Assembly: GCA_903813345.2 (NCBI GenBank)
Contig: CAIIXF020000004.1
Span: 11,554,196 to 11,618,195 of the forward strand
Source: Owenia fusiformis
Lineage: Eukaryota > Annelida > Polychaeta > Sabellida > Oweniidae
Direction: 5' to 3'
DNA length: 64,000 nt
In this document: positions 32,065-44,923 of the stretch, piece by piece
Layout: every line of letters begins with the position of its first letter
Numbering within the stretch: the first letter of the stretch is position 1
Made by a program: the position numbers and the translations under genes
Notes under the pieces: model-generated
What the model saw: the letters and a program-made list of their open reading frames with translations, nothing else
Told to the model about the DNA's origin: nothing
The model's database searches: none

Positions 32065-32324
32065 AAGAAAGTTTTTCTCATATGACTCTGTATTGTGCTT
32101 TATTTTCACGTTTTCATGACAAAACTGGGTGCAAAATAGCTTCAGATTAATGGAACTTCATCTTTCAATTGTTATGACGTCATAACAATATTGTAGAAAA
32201 TACATGGATACACGAGGCAACAAAGCTCCATTGTTATGACGTCACAGCTTAGTTTTGTAGAATGAGCATGGATACTCTTAGCAAGGGTGTATTTGTTGCT
32301 ATGTTGTTGATGTTTATAGACCAG

Positions 32325-32565
32325 TAACACTGCGTGAAATATGGGATTCCAACTCTTGACACGTCTAGAAACTGGTCTTTACACGCCGGGTTTCTAGACG
32401 TGCCAATTATTTACACCTCTTGACACGCGATGAATTCAACTCTTTACACCTCTTTGCACTTCTTGGCACACGCAGTGCAAAGACGTGTAAAGACCATGTC
32501 AAAAAGTCTTTACACGCCCTGTGACAATTAATGGAATCTCTTGACACGCTCTTGGTACACTGAAC
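32325..32565. repeat. Repeat rich in CTTGACACG and CTTTACACG words
   Basis: Begins near ACACTGCGTGAAAT and contains many copies, in both orientations, of TTGACACG, TTTACACG/CGTGTAAAGA and TCTAGAAAC. Relatives lie at 37690-37765 and, inverted, at 39280-39445. Non-coding. Confidence 0.75.
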
Positions 32566-35402
32566 AACATAATTATGTGTAAATAAACAACTAACCTAAT
32601 TACCAATAGCAATACATACAGTATTTTAACGATTGCAAGTATTTTCTCTGATACTTTTAATTGATATATTTTTTAATCATTCTTTCGCAGACTGTTTGGA
32701 AAAAGTACATGTAGCAAATATTAAACAGACTATTTTGTATGTACGCTGACACATTGACTTATTTAAACATTTTGGCAATTTCATGCCGCCTTTTGAAGAT
32801 ATAAATCAGTTACAGGCAATGCTAATCGACGCATTGATCCTAAGTGAAGGAAATACATATCATGAAAAAGAAAGGCGTTTCAAGGATAAAACGTGCAATA
32901 AACTTTGAAAACACTGATACATCAGGCCTATTTATATATTTATTTTGTATTAGCTTAATATAAAGATAACCTAACTTTTCGATGAGTATTTGGATTTCGG
33001 AGTAATTTGTTTCAAGTTAAGTCAATACAAATTATCGCCGACTTAACTTGTGACCATACATATGATAAATGAGGGGCATTTTAATACACAATTGGGCAAA
33101 ACAAGCATATTCAATCGAATGTACCATTCTCTCTGCTGTTCTTTCCCAGCCTATCCATAAACAGACAGGTACAAAGTTCCCATAGTTTTCGCAACATCTA
33201 ATATGATCAATTGCTAGACACAGCAAATATACTAATTAATTGTCTGATTGTGATTCGGGAACGTAGGGTTTTTACATAAACAGGATACTTGGCTGTACAT
33301 AGCCTGAGAACACCGGATTGACCCCCCCCCCCCATCGACGCCTAGGCGCTGCTTATGTTTTAATAAGAAACATTCCCTTGTAAAGATATATCGGGATATG
33401 AATTGATACAAGGTCAAGTATTCTGCCCCTTTTGTGTGATAAAAATATGTATTTAATTGGTGCTTTAACTTTTTGAACAAAGAAATGAAATAATCGCACT
33501 GAATGTCTCAACATAAATCAGTGATGTTTAATTAATAAACGACACTATTATGTCAGTCTACGCACTTCATGGACATGGACGGGGGGGGGGGTGAGTTACC
33601 CATTCTAAAATGGTTAAATTTTGTATTAAAGAGTAATCAATAGGTCGTGAACTCCGATTGATAACCAACTGTAGCATACTACTTAATTTGTTTGACTATT
33701 GATATTAAAAAGGAGTGAATTTATGATATTCATAGAGGTACATTGTATTGGTATTAATATAATAATGATATTGGGGACCATAAACCACTTTGTTTCGCAA
33801 GTAGCTTTAATTTAGGATCGCGGTTTATCTTCACATGTTGCCCTTTGTGCAATTCGAAAATGAAATATTTTAATCTATAATTTATATATCATTTGCAAAA
33901 TAAATGTAATTAAGAGACATGGGGGAGGGGGGGGGTGGGTTAACGGCCAGAATTTGGAATGAATTTGGGAATTTCAAGGATTGATTCACTTAATGTTGTT
34001 CACTGGAGTCGATACACACACCTGCATAACAATCGGAGACAAAACTGACTTAATCTGATATGATAACAAAAGATTAATAACTTAGTCTATGTTTTTGTTT
34101 TTATAATTGCGGAAGTGTACCAAAACCACCTTGATTACAGAAGATATCGTCTAGGCTTTAGATTTAATGAATAGATTTTTTGCCCTAGTCTCATTTAATA
34201 AAACAGGCTATTTGCGTATTTAATTAATATTTGTGACAAAATATTTCAGTTAGACTCAAAATCAAAACGAATTTCTCCATTATAGCCCCCCTTGCAACTG
34301 TCCCGAGTCTGCATCTGTTTTTCATGCTTCCGATCTACCTTCGGGATAGAGAGAATAGATGTAGATTTGTAATTTGGGGGGGGGGGTGGCATTAAATGTG
34401 TTCGCATACAAACTAAAATAAACCCCAAAAAGCCATATCAAATGTCCAAACACAAGACCAATGCCATGTCAAACATCCAAATATAGAACCAATGCCATAC
34501 CCCCGGGTACCAAATATCCAGAATATAAGACCAAGGCCATTCGAAATATCGAATGCCCCGAGAAGAAGGCAGATCTTTGAGTAAAATGATCATAAACAAC
34601 CTCAAATGAAGGATATGTGTAACAACTAGACCAATGCCCCGGGACCAATGCCGTACCACAATTGAGGGGTAACATATTTTCCACACCGATTCTTATACCA
34701 GAAAATGGAAAAATCTGTCTTAAAATGTGGGTCCATTGGCTTGACATACCAAATGTAAAAAAGGTACCCCACCTGAGCCGAGTGTGAACCCCCGGGGTGA
34801 ATGGTGAACACACGGGGCAAGGAATTCTTCGATTTTGATTCAAGTAATTTTTTTTATAAAATTCATACTCATGTTAATAGCGGACGCCTTGGCCAAATAA
34901 TCTTTCAAATCATGCACTTTCCAAGTGATTTTGTAGCAAAATTGTGATAATATATGAACCCCTTGGAATTATTCAAAGACGGACCCCCGCCAGCCCATCC
35001 CCCATTCTTACCTATGCTAAACACTAAGATAAACATATAGAATGGTATCTTACACTTTTTCTAAATGTTGATATCCAAAAAACATATCTTTTTGGTTTAT
35101 CAACACATACCGCTCACAATATAACAAGTATACAGATTGTAACATAGATAAGCGAATTGGGGAAAATTACAATCCCTTTGATCAAATTATTATAAGATTT
35201 AATCTCCAGCTGAGGTGCAATCAAAATGTTGATACACATAATTAGCAGTCAGAAAGATGCTCTTACCACTGTAGTTTTCAATATTCCCTTTGTTGTAACA
35301 TCTTATTTCAAAAGAATGGATATTGATGGTTGTATGGAAGTATTCATATCAAACATTCACATTATAGTTTACAGTGGAATTCCCTCAATAAATGCAACCA
35401 AT
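32566..35402. other. No gene recognised; several G/C homopolymer tracts
   Basis: Contains pure or nearly pure C or G runs near 33321, 33583, 33924 and 34376. At 34440-34660 a degenerate series of ACCAATGCCAT- and GGTACCA-like words recurs. No exon or element end recognised. Confidence 0.4.
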
Positions 35403-36440
35403 ATCACGCCCGGTGATCGTAAAAATGGGACGGAGGGGGGGGGGGGAGCAGGCAATTTCCGATAGAAAATTCAACAAATCTGGTAAAATTATTTTTTCAA
35501 GACAGAGTTTACGATTGAATTGCAAATTGAATAAGCGCACGGTATGATAAAATATGTTAGGTATTCTAGGATTATTTTTCAACCGATACTCTTTTAAGAT
35601 ATAAGATCTATTAAAAAAGGCGCAACGTAACCAACGTGCAAAAGTCAAAGTTTTTGCTATAAATCAAGCAACAATGGACTACACGACCTGTAATAAATAC
35701 TTGTAAGTGATGTTATCATAACTAAATTAATGTCATTGCTGAATTTATAAAATAAGTTTCCATACGTAAAATAAAAAATAATCGAAAATAATTAAAATGG
35801 GACGGAGGGGGGGGGGGAGGGGACGGAGGGGGGGAGTAATAATTCTATAAAGTGAAACAACTTCACACGAATTCTTGTATTTGAAAAATGAACTCATTAA
35901 CTTAGTAAGAAACTGGATGATATACCCCTGGAGACTGAAAAATGGGGACATTTGGAGTAAAAGGACTTAAAGTCGCGAAACATCTCTAATCATGTCTTAT
36001 ATACATATTGCTCCCCCCCTCCGTCCCCTCCCCCCCTCCGTCCCAAATTCATTATTTTCGATTATTTTTTATTTCACATATGGAAACTTATTTTATAAAT
36101 TCAGCAATGACATTAATTTAGTTATGATAACATCACTTACAAGTATTTATTACAGGTCGTCCAGACCATTGTTGCTTGATCATTTATAGCAAAAATGTTG
36201 ATTTGTGCCTGTTGATGGCCTTGCGCCTTTTTTAATAGATCTCATACCTTAGATGCGTATCGTTTCAGAAAAAATCCCAGAAAACCTAACATATTCTACC
36301 ATACCGTGCGCCTATCCATTTAGCAATTCAATAGTAAACTTTTTCTTGAAAAAATAAATCTTCCAGATTTGTTGAATTTCCTAGCAGAAATTGCCTGCTC
36401 CCCCCCCCCCCTCCGTCCCATATTCACGATCACCGGGTGT
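35403..36440. mobile_element. Long foldback element with poly-G stem ends
   Basis: Two arms of about 420 bases are inverted copies. The left starts CACGCCCGGTGATCGT and has GGGACGGAGGGGG. The right ends with CCCCCTCCGTCCCATATTCA then CGATCACCGGGTGTG. Arm-internal matches include TGATGTTATCATAACTAAAT, TGTCATTGCTGAATTTATAA and TCGATTATTTTTTATTT. The middle (about 35,850-36,000) is unique. No coding frame. A single related arm lies at 6525-6692. Confidence 0.85.
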
Positions 36441-37188
36441 GAATATACTATTTAAGATTTCATATTGGACTTTCCGCATAATGATAAAATGTTGACGACA
36501 TAGTTTTCGATAAAATCCCAGGGCCGTAGCCAGCTTTCAGTCGGGGGAGGGGTGATGCAATCACCAAAATATTTTAGGTTTTCAGTCGGGGGGTGCGATC
36601 GTGACATAAATGAGGCAAAAAATATTTGTTTTGAATTTTTACGAAAATGATGCAACTTCCTTCAAACCTGAGCTAGAAGCTTCAAACAAAAAATCAATTT
36701 AATGCTCTTTTCTTTCTCTACCTTATGGTACCTTTTATTGCTTGTAGGAGGGGGTGCGAACCCACCGCTTCTCCTCGTTAAGCTTACCCAATAACGTATT
36801 CCCAAGGAATCGACTTTATTAATTTATATGTGAAAAATGAGCTTGCATGTACAAATTGCATCGTATGCAAACCTTCCCCTGACCGACCCGGTCATGTTTA
36901 TGTCTTTTGAATGATGTCTACCCCTTGATGCATGCATCCTTTAATAAGTGGTGTTAAGAATATTGGTGTAGGCCCTGGTGAAGGGATATGTCATAAAGAT
37001 TTCACGATATTATCGCGATATACATGTAGCCGCGTCCCCTTTGTCTTTATCCTTCCAAACGCAAACGGCGGATAAGAGGGGTTCTTAGTGATTGATCTGA
37101 TGCTTAATAAGCCACTTACAAGATACAGTTTTAAATATTGATATTGTGTAAAGTTTTAACACATAGGCGTAACCAGGGGGGTGCAAAT
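36441..37188. other. Repeat debris, no gene
   Basis: Near 36519 AGGGCCGTAGCCAGC and near 37163 TAGGCGTAACCAGGGGGG resemble the ends of short repeats common in marine invertebrates. TTTTCAGTCGGGGG-type words occur twice at 36535-36595. No exon. Confidence 0.4.
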
Positions 37189-37278
37189 TCATCGTCCGGC
37201 CTCCGGCCGATTGAGTATTTTGTTTAAAATTGTTTTCATGTTTGAAAAAACACTCAATCGGCCGGACCCCGGCCGATG
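37189..37278. repeat. GC-rich hairpin
   Basis: TCATCG-TCCGGCCTCCGGCC then GATTGAGT pairs with ACTCAATCGGCCGGACCCC then GGCCGATGA, an approximately 30-bp stem with minor mismatches and an AT-rich loop of about 30 bases. Confidence 0.8.
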
Positions 37279-38639
37279 AATCGGAGCAAATATGACCCAG
37301 GCATATGAGGGGCAACATTTTAGATATAGTATTGTTTGAAATCCTGGGAAAATGCACTCCCCCAATTTTGCAAATCTGGTCTGCGGTGCTAATGAACCCT
37401 CTAATTTGTTTTCGTTTACATGAGCAACTAACAGATATGTTTATTCTCATTCTGTCTCAGCTTGATTTTAATTAAATTTCACCCCTACCCTTCGAACGTC
37501 TTTGTCTCCCTCATTTTTGCAACCCTACATTCAGTTTCTTTTTAAACCAAATCAAGAAATATCCGTCCACATATCAGATATTAAACCAATAGTTGTTCAT
37601 TATAAGAACAACCATATATTATATTTATAGATCATAAGCTATTTTTAATTTCAGCTATAAAATTAGCCCTCTCTCCCCTCCTCTATCTCTAGATACGCAG
37701 GGTTTCTAGACCGGCTAAGTACGTCTAAAAATTACTAGAAATTCCACAATTTATACAGTGATATGGATTTCATGTTTCTATTGAATCCCTTATTTTGAAG
37801 TCTAGCTAAATAATCGAGTTTGATTTTAAACGTTTTCGGGGATCCGGGCAGAACTCAGGATATAGTACTTGAGTACATTTGCATTCAAAATAATTCAAAA
37901 TTCAAAATTGCAAATATCATGGAAGTTGATTGCAATTATGTTCGATGATCGTCAACATGAAAGAACAATATGTCTGAATAATTAGCTATTAAACATCTTT
38001 ATCAAAACTTTCCTACACTTTTAAATGTTGATCTTGTCAAAGAGTACTCTCCATCTGAGATTCAGATGTAGATCGAAAATCAAATTGATTTCAAAGGTAT
38101 TTATAGATGGTTTACATGAGGGGTTCTGTCCATGTGGGTGGTGTATTCCTTTCATAACAAAGAGTTGTTTTGCTTCCGGGGTCCTAAATTATTCAATTTT
38201 AAATAGTAACTAATAAGATTAAACAGATCAAAAAGACTCGGTGCACTGCCGTCGCCCCATCATGATCAATACAGGTGACAATAAGCGACACATGTTTCAG
38301 CGTCATGATAGTAAACCATGACATCTCAAATCTTCCCAGCCCTTGATTTTTGAGATCTTTCATCCCAGCTCATATTTCATCTAATTGGGGTCATAAAACG
38401 TGTGTAACTGTGCCTGTTGCATCCTCGCTGGAAGGGTATTTTACAAGTATAAATGAAGTCCTTTGAAGAATGATGTGCCTGTTGTTAAATACATGTACAA
38501 TGCCTTACTACATTATGTAATGTATTGACATTAAGGTAGATGATTACATGATAACAATCACACTTATTGACATTCATAACTCTTCCCATCTAATATGCTC
38601 AGATCACAGAATATGCCTCATTATATCAGAGCATGTTTC
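37279..38639. other. No gene recognised
   Basis: AT-rich. 37690-37765 (GATACGCAGGGTTTCTAGAC..CTAGAAATTCCAC) is a fragment of the TTGACACG repeat family. Otherwise nothing recognised. Confidence 0.35.
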
Positions 38640-38850
38640 AGGCGTTTCAGACCCATATCCAGGATTTGCCAAGGGGTGGGTTACTTTTTTAAGAAATTCC
38701 AGGGGGAGTTTACTTTTGGCAATGTTAGTTCAAAAATGAGCAAAATAATTTAAAAGGTGCTCAGTATGGGGTAAAAATGCAATTTTGGTCACGGAGGGGG
38801 GGGGGGGGTCGCTAGAACCAATCTACCCCCCCTGTATTCGGGCCTGCATG
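38640..38850. mobile_element. Short CAGGCCCG-type MITE
   Basis: Left end reads AGACCCATATCCAGGATTTG, right end GTATTCGGGCCTG: imperfect terminal inverted repeats. The interior carries a GGGGGGGGGGGG tract. The end and the interior CCCTTGGCAAAT-type word recur at 43300-43462 (CTTGGCAAATCGTGTCTACG then GGCCTG). Confidence 0.6.
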
Positions 38851-39279
38851 TGCTATCTACATATTTGACAATTTGATTGACACGGTTCAAAGTGGACTTT
38901 GTTAATTATTCAAACTGTTTTAATATCTAGGAATATGCGTCCAAGTTAAAATCACTCGAAATCAGGGTAGATAAACCTAAGAAAAACACATTTCTTGTTT
39001 TCATTTGATCTTTAACATGATCCTGTAAAAATGTCAGATTTAGCAAAATACATAGGCGATCTCCATCTGCACACATCTACTCATTTCGACTAAGCTATTG
39101 CCTATACTTACACGCACACGCATACTTTTAAATTAATTTTATTTTGATAATGATTTAAAAAACACAAATTATTATTAACAGGAAATTAAAATGATTGTTA
39201 TATTCCAATCCTAGTTAAGTATAATTAAGCGCGACTATAGGGCATAACAACACGTGGCCGGTCTAATTATACTGTTTGT
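38851..39279. other. No gene recognised
   Basis: AT-rich, nothing identified. Confidence 0.3.
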
Positions 39280-39445
39280 TTTGATAAGGCTGTGCAAAGA
39301 GATATCAAAACTCTTGACACGCTCTTTACACGCGAGGTCTTTGCACCTCTTGACACGTCTTGGAATCTCTAGATACGCGGAGTTCCTAGACTATCTTTGC
39401 ACGTCTAGAAATTGCTTGGAATTTCACATTTGACGCAGTGTAATG
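39280..39445. repeat. Second copy of the TTGACACG repeat, inverted
   Basis: CTCTTGACACGCTCTTTACA, TTGACACGTCTTGG, TCTAGATACGCGG and, at the right end, ATTTGACGCAGTGTAA, the inverse of the ACACTGCGTGAAAT end at 32328. Confidence 0.75.
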
Positions 39446-40276
39446 TCACAAGTAAATCTCATCTTACACGTGTGACTTTTTAGGATGAAAGATGGCAATA
39501 TCTTGCATGGGGTAAAGATGGCTGTATATTACTCACGTCGAGAGCTACCATGTTAGATTTTGAAAGTATAGCTCTCCATCGTGAGGATCTCCAGCTGAAG
39601 AATTGTGACATCTAAATTTGATCAGCGCTTTCAGCGGCTTACTGTTTGTCTCAAACTGTAGCCTACATATGGGCTCATCATGTGTCTACTTTCTCCGTGC
39701 ATGTAGGATCGCGGATGTGCTTCTATGGCGATCAGGAGTTCTAATTGTTTTTTGAATTCATTGTTTGATACCCATTTCCAATATGGCGGTTAAACGGAAA
39801 TATAATCGACGCATGCGCAACTTGGGAAACGTCAAGCCGCCATATTGAATATACCTGGCCAAAACTTTTGACACGGCCAATAAAATGAAGTCCTGATCGA
39901 TACATAGGGCAGTGAGACGTTCTATAGTAGAGCTGAATGAAAGATGGCGATGTAGGATACATTTTCAGGTATATAATGTGCAACATGAGTCAGCTGAATT
40001 CCCTGGAATTTTCCTTGAAGTCAGGATTCTTAAGGTGTTGATTCTAGCGATAGAGAGCTATACTTTTTAAATCTAAGTAGCTCTCGACGGGAGTAAGCTG
40101 TATCTTGGTTAGTCATATGAGAAAGTCGCATAATACGGCTTGCGTGATTCTCATTTAAAAAGTCCCAAATCAGTTATTTGGAATTCTGATAGGCAAAATA
40201 TTTCATGGACATACGTGTCCAACTGATGACGAAAAATTGTAGAAAAATATGATTTTGCTATCGAGATATTGCGGTT
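39446..40276. other. No gene recognised
   Basis: AT-rich. Motifs such as CCAATATGGCGG and AGATGGC occur singly. No exon recognised. Confidence 0.3.
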
Positions 40277-40755
40277 TTAAAAGTAAGTACGCATTAAAAA
40301 TGCAGTAAAATGAAATTCATCCTCCAGAATATGTATACCTTGGTATAATTCACAAAGAGGGCATATGCGATCCTCTTTTGGCATATTTTGATGCCTACCA
40401 ATTTCAATTTTCAGTTTATGATTGGAACATCTCAGCCTTGTTAAAGCTCTTCTATATTTTACAATATTTACAACTGATAAATATGTTTCGACTTCTAATA
40501 TACTTTTAAAATCACTGTATGATTCCAATCTATTTGAAGATTATAATGATCCTGACCATGCTTGTAAATTGACATCTTTTATTCTTTGCACAAAAATTTT
40601 AAGAAATAAGTTTTCATCTCCAACACTTTGGTTGGTATAAACAATTCCAAAGCCCATAGAACTCAATAAGGTTTTAACATGTGTTGCCCAAGTTATCCTA
40701 CCACTTTGGTCTAATTGATATAACATTTTATAGGAAGCTTTCGGTAATCTTTTTT
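40277..40755 (-). pseudogene. LINE ORF2 C-terminal fragment (different family)
   Basis: The minus strand encodes MLYQLDQSGRITWATHVKTL, GFGIVYTNQSVGDENLFLK, then after a break LESYSDFKSILEVETYLSVV, RRALTRLRCSNHKLKIEIG and the knuckle CPLCELYQ..EDEFHF. This C-terminal arrangement (RRALTRLRCSxHKLxIExGR) is common in Jockey/CR1-like elements of marine invertebrates. Upstream RT is missing, so it is a decayed scrap, with a stop between the two segments. Confidence 0.75.
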
Positions 40756-41149
40756 AGAATATGTAACTCATAATATGGGCGATGAGGAAATAAAATTAAA
40801 TTAAAACTTTTGAACATATTCAAATGACACGTCGCAAATAGTTCGCGCACGTATTGTTACACATTTTCGCTTTTTAAACCGACAGAATGTGACGTTATTG
40901 AGAAAAATGTACACATTTGAAAATCCTTTCGTCCTCCACATTTGCCTCTATATCTCAAATTATTTATCTTATATTCCGAAGAATTAAAGTTACATTCATG
41001 CGATACCCTAAAAACACAAGTGCGCGACCTTTTTGCGACGTGTCAATGGAAATTTTAAATAAATATCCTGGATAGTTTAAATATCAACAAACCGAACACA
41101 CAATGATAAATATCGCACATTGAAGAGCAAAATATTCACCGTGTTATTT
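40756..41149. other. No gene recognised
   Basis: AT-rich, nothing identified. Confidence 0.3.
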
Positions 41150-41665
41150 ATCCAGCACGATGCCCAAAACCTATTAATCACTTTTTGGTACAAATCTGCT
41201 CTTATATGTGTAACAATTTCAAGCTGGAATTTTGATGACATGATTTATCAGAAGGACAAAATGGCTGCCTTATGATTTACACCAAAAGTTTATGTAAACC
41301 CACCCCGATTTTTGACATTCTTGTTGATATCAATTAAAGTGTCTAGAAATAGTTTAAAAATTAGTGACATTATGCTAGGTTTGGGTTCTTTTTTGTTCTC
41401 ATTTTAATCCAATTTTCACGGTTGCCAAATTCAAAATGGCTGCCAAGTAATTTACCCAGCATGCCCTAAACCAGATCAACGGATAAGTGTTTTTCTGGAA
41501 TTTTGATGACAAGATTTATGGAATTATTGAAAATGGCCAATGGTAATTTACCCAGCATGCCCTAAACCTAATCAGATTTTGGCACTAGTCTGTTCTTGCA
41601 TCTGTAAACAGTTCACGTTGGACAGGTAAATGCTTATCCTGGAAATTCGATGACAAGATTTGATT
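41150..41665. repeat. Diverged tandem repeats with CCAGCATGCCCTAAACC
   Basis: Blocks containing TTTACCCAGCATGCCCTAAA (41453 and 41551; a decayed one near 41152), GGAATTTTGATGACAAGATT and AAAATGGCTGCC recur with a period of roughly 100-130 bases. Non-coding. Confidence 0.65.
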
Positions 41666-43299
41666 TATATTGCCCCCGCCCGCCCGTCAGTCTGCCCATC
41701 AGCACACGACGACAGCAATGGAGCACCTTTTCCAAGTGCGATAAAAGATACATATAAATGCAAATCTATATCAAATCGTAAGAAAAAAAAATTGAGGGAC
41801 GTGGTGTCAAAATTATTGCATTGTATATGCTTTAAAATACTCACATCTTTTAGTATCGTTTCGACAGCTTCATGTTCACTCTACTCTCGAAGTTGCCGCT
41901 ATAAGTCCGAAAACCATTTTGTATGTCTAATACATTGGGATTGTAATCGAACTTTTTGCAACAACTTTGAAGACTTCACAATGAACAATGAACTTTTTTA
42001 TATCTTTGAGCGTTTTGTCACATGCGTCAGAACAATACATTGTTATCTAAAGGGGAAGGTCGAGACGTATACTCAAGATTAAATTCTTCATACAAGGTAT
42101 GAATTGGATGTATTTGAATCTCAATTGGACTTCAGTACAGTTTTTCCAATTTTGATTCTTCATGTTCTTACAAAGGCAAAAATACGCCAACTTAACTTTA
42201 ACAGACAAACAAGAATAGACCATTTGAGCAAACGTTTTTTTTAAAACGTACCTTTATTTTTTATACATCTAGACAACAGGTCGTCCATTGACCTTTTATC
42301 CCCTCCTTCAATGAACAAGTCGGACGGCCTTTTCATTGTCCATACTATCTAGTATTTTCAGACTCCAGAAGCCAATTTTGTATTTTGAATTGTATTTCTC
42401 CGTGTTACCATTACAAAATTTCAAAACATATTTCATATTTGGATTCTCCTTTTCGCTATTCGCTCTTCAAACGAGGAGACAAGGAATAGTTTCCTTATAT
42501 GGACAAAACACTACCAATGATGCAATTCGTGGGGGAACAAATTCTTACTTCCTTGTTTTTCCCTCATTGACATACAGTAGACTAATTCGTTAATATTACA
42601 GGGTGAGGCACATCATGACAAATCATCGGGCACACCGGGTTAATGATAGGTAATACAAGAAAGTGCTATAAAAACAGGAGCTTCATGGAGTAGCAAACCA
42701 CACCGAACAAAACATGTTTTGATAAATATTGGCCATATTGAAAGAAAATGTCTTTTTAACAGAGCTCCCTTGTCCCTTTATAACAGCATATAAAATTTGA
42801 ACCAAGTCCGCCCACTGATATCTAATCATATTTATTTAATTATTTCCTGTTTAGACATATGTTTTGAATATTCGCTTGTTATTGAAGCATGATGCACACT
42901 ATTTTAAACAGTGTACGTAGATAATTTGAATGATGACTTGTAAAGATGGCAGGCGAAATAAAATTAAAAACGACATTGAGTTTAGTTACATTTTTGAACA
43001 TTGTTAAATAAAACTAGTCTAGCTACATGCCCTGTGACCCCCTGGACTACAATAAAACCTATTCATATCCAAAGAACATGTGTAAGTTTCTATAGATTTA
43101 TTATATCAAATATAACTAATGTCATTTGCGATAGGCCTAGTTAATTTTTAAACAAAGTATTTGTGTATATGTTTTCATATTCCTAAATCATCTAGTAAGT
43201 GGTATCTTAACGTATTTTGATATGTCTATATGTTTTCGCATACACGTTCAATGTTTACTACTGCACTCTATTGACGGACTTTGATAATGAATACAATAT
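41666..43299. other. No gene recognised
   Basis: AT-rich. A 140-codon plus-strand frame at 41660-42082 lacks recognisable motifs and has low-complexity composition; not called. A CCCGCCCGCCCGTCAGTCTG tract is at about 41676. Confidence 0.35.
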
Positions 43300-43544
43300 A
43301 ACTCGGGGGGAGGGTCGAGCAAACCTTGCCCAAAAATTATTTCAAAATCATTTTCACCACTGATGTTTGCCGTTTTGGGACCAAAGTTGACAAAAGTGAA
43401 CCCCCTGGAATTTTTTTAAAAAGTGACACCCCCCTTGGCAAATCGTGTCTACGGGCCTGATTGTCTACCTCTTTCTGCAATTAACCCTGTTGATTTTAGA
43501 ATACTATACACTCGCCCTCTCTACTTTACATTATATGAAGATTT

Positions 43545-43867
43545 CACTGGTGATCCGCTGATTACGCTGGTTACCGAAACGAGCCGTTTCGGTAACAAAA
43601 TGTCGGAACGTCGAAGGTACGATTTTTATTTTTTCCTTATTTCATTTCAACGCGACATTTTTTACACAAACGTGTATCAGTATCATATGTTTCACAAAAT
43701 GTACATGTTTGCGACAAAATAGCTCAGAAGACAACATAATCGTCGATTTAATTCCTCACTTAAGTTACATAAACGGTTTGGGTTAAAATAAAGTGCAAAT
43801 CTTAACTTCGATGTTCCGACATTTTGTGACAGAAACGGTTCCAGCGTAATCGAGTGGATCACCAGTG
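43545..43867. mobile_element. CACTGGT-ended foldback MITE, 323 bp
   Basis: Left end CACTGGTGATCCGCTGATTA, right end reversed CACTGGTGATCCACTCGATT. The arms share ACGCTGG, CGTTTC and ACAAAATGTCGGAAC. The flanks GATTT and ATTAT give no clean duplication. The terminal CACTGGT and right flank ATTAT are shared with the element at 60518-61154, suggesting one superfamily. Confidence 0.8.
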
Positions 43868-44415
43868 ATTATGTTATGGGAGGCTTTGGATATGGGGTAT
43901 ATTCTGAGGGAAATGTGGATATCTTTCCGAGGGCCCATAGGGTATGTCAGAATTTTACACTAGTTTTCGAATATGCAATCGATTTATAATAATACTGAAA
44001 TTAAAAAAAGTTATTAAGGAGAAAGTGACCCGTGAACAATTCTGTCCGGGCTACTTTATACATATACATATGTTACCTTTGTGTCTCTTCCCTTGATCTG
44101 CTCAGTTGCTAATTGGACAAAACAAATACAATTTGTGTTGGTGTACATGTAATTGATTTATTTAATATTACATATTCAAACATGACTGTATTCACGCCTT
44201 CTATAAACTGTAAACAAAGTCAATGCTTCCGCTGGGTTATATTCGAGATCAATAACCTAGTTAATACGTGTAATGTGTGACGTAGCGGTGGTTCGTAGTA
44301 ATGGCGGACCATGATGAATATTCGAAACAATTTGTAGAATTTTCATGTTCGAATCGTAATATAAACCTCAGAGCAGGGGTAATATCGTCGAATACACCCC
44401 TTGGGGCTAGCCTAG
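43868..44415. other. No gene recognised
   Basis: AT-rich. 43880-43930 (TCTGAGGGAAAT..CCGAGGGCCC) loosely resembles 47015-47070. A short plus-strand frame from 44301 (MADHDEYSKQFVEFSCSNRN) begins in host-like sequence but runs into the MITE at 44416; it could be a small first exon, unproven. Confidence 0.3.
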
Positions 44416-44923
44416 TTACCTCCAGGAAAATCACTTTTAGAGATGATAAAATAATTTCGTCTTTGAGACAGGGTAGATGCAAACAGCCCACCCACATGTT
44501 TTTTCTGAAATGTTTTCCTGATTTTCAACCCCTTCCATCCTTGCTTTTTTAATTTTTCTTGGATCAATATGTTGCGTTTGGACACACAGTTGATCCCTTA
44601 AAAAGAATAAATGATTCCATTTAGATAAAGTGGAAAACAATATTTCCCATGTTATTTTCCCAGAGGAAAAATCATTGCTTTCAGCTAAGTTTGGTCACCC
44701 ATAATGGGTATCTTTAGGAAGGAATCACTTATTCCTTTAAAGTGATTAACTATGTGTCAAAATGCAACATACTGATGCAAGAAAAATTAAAAAAGCAGGG
44801 ATGAAAGGGGTCAAAAATTAGGAAAACATTTCAGAAAAATCATGTGGGTGGGTTGTTTGCATCTACCCTGTCTCAAAGTCGAAATTATTTTATCATCTCT
44901 AGAAGTGATTTTCCTGGAGGTAA
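44416..44923. mobile_element. Foldback MITE, 508 bp, TTACCTCCAGG ends
   Basis: The left arm from TTACCTCCAGGAAAATCACT and the right arm ending CCTGGAGGTAA are inverted copies for about 170 bases with few differences (AGAGATGATAAAATAATTTC, GAGACAGGGTAGATGCAAAC). The central part is also partly symmetric. No open frame beyond those made by the arms. Confidence 0.85.

Noticed and set aside
41660-42082. 140-codon plus-strand frame
   Set aside because: No recognisable domain, begins in a CCCGCCCG simple tract, composition like the AT-rich surroundings.
44301-44552. Small plus-strand gene starting MADHDEYSKQ
   Set aside because: Two thirds of the frame is the arm of the foldback MITE at 44416; only the first 38 codons could be host, too little to call.
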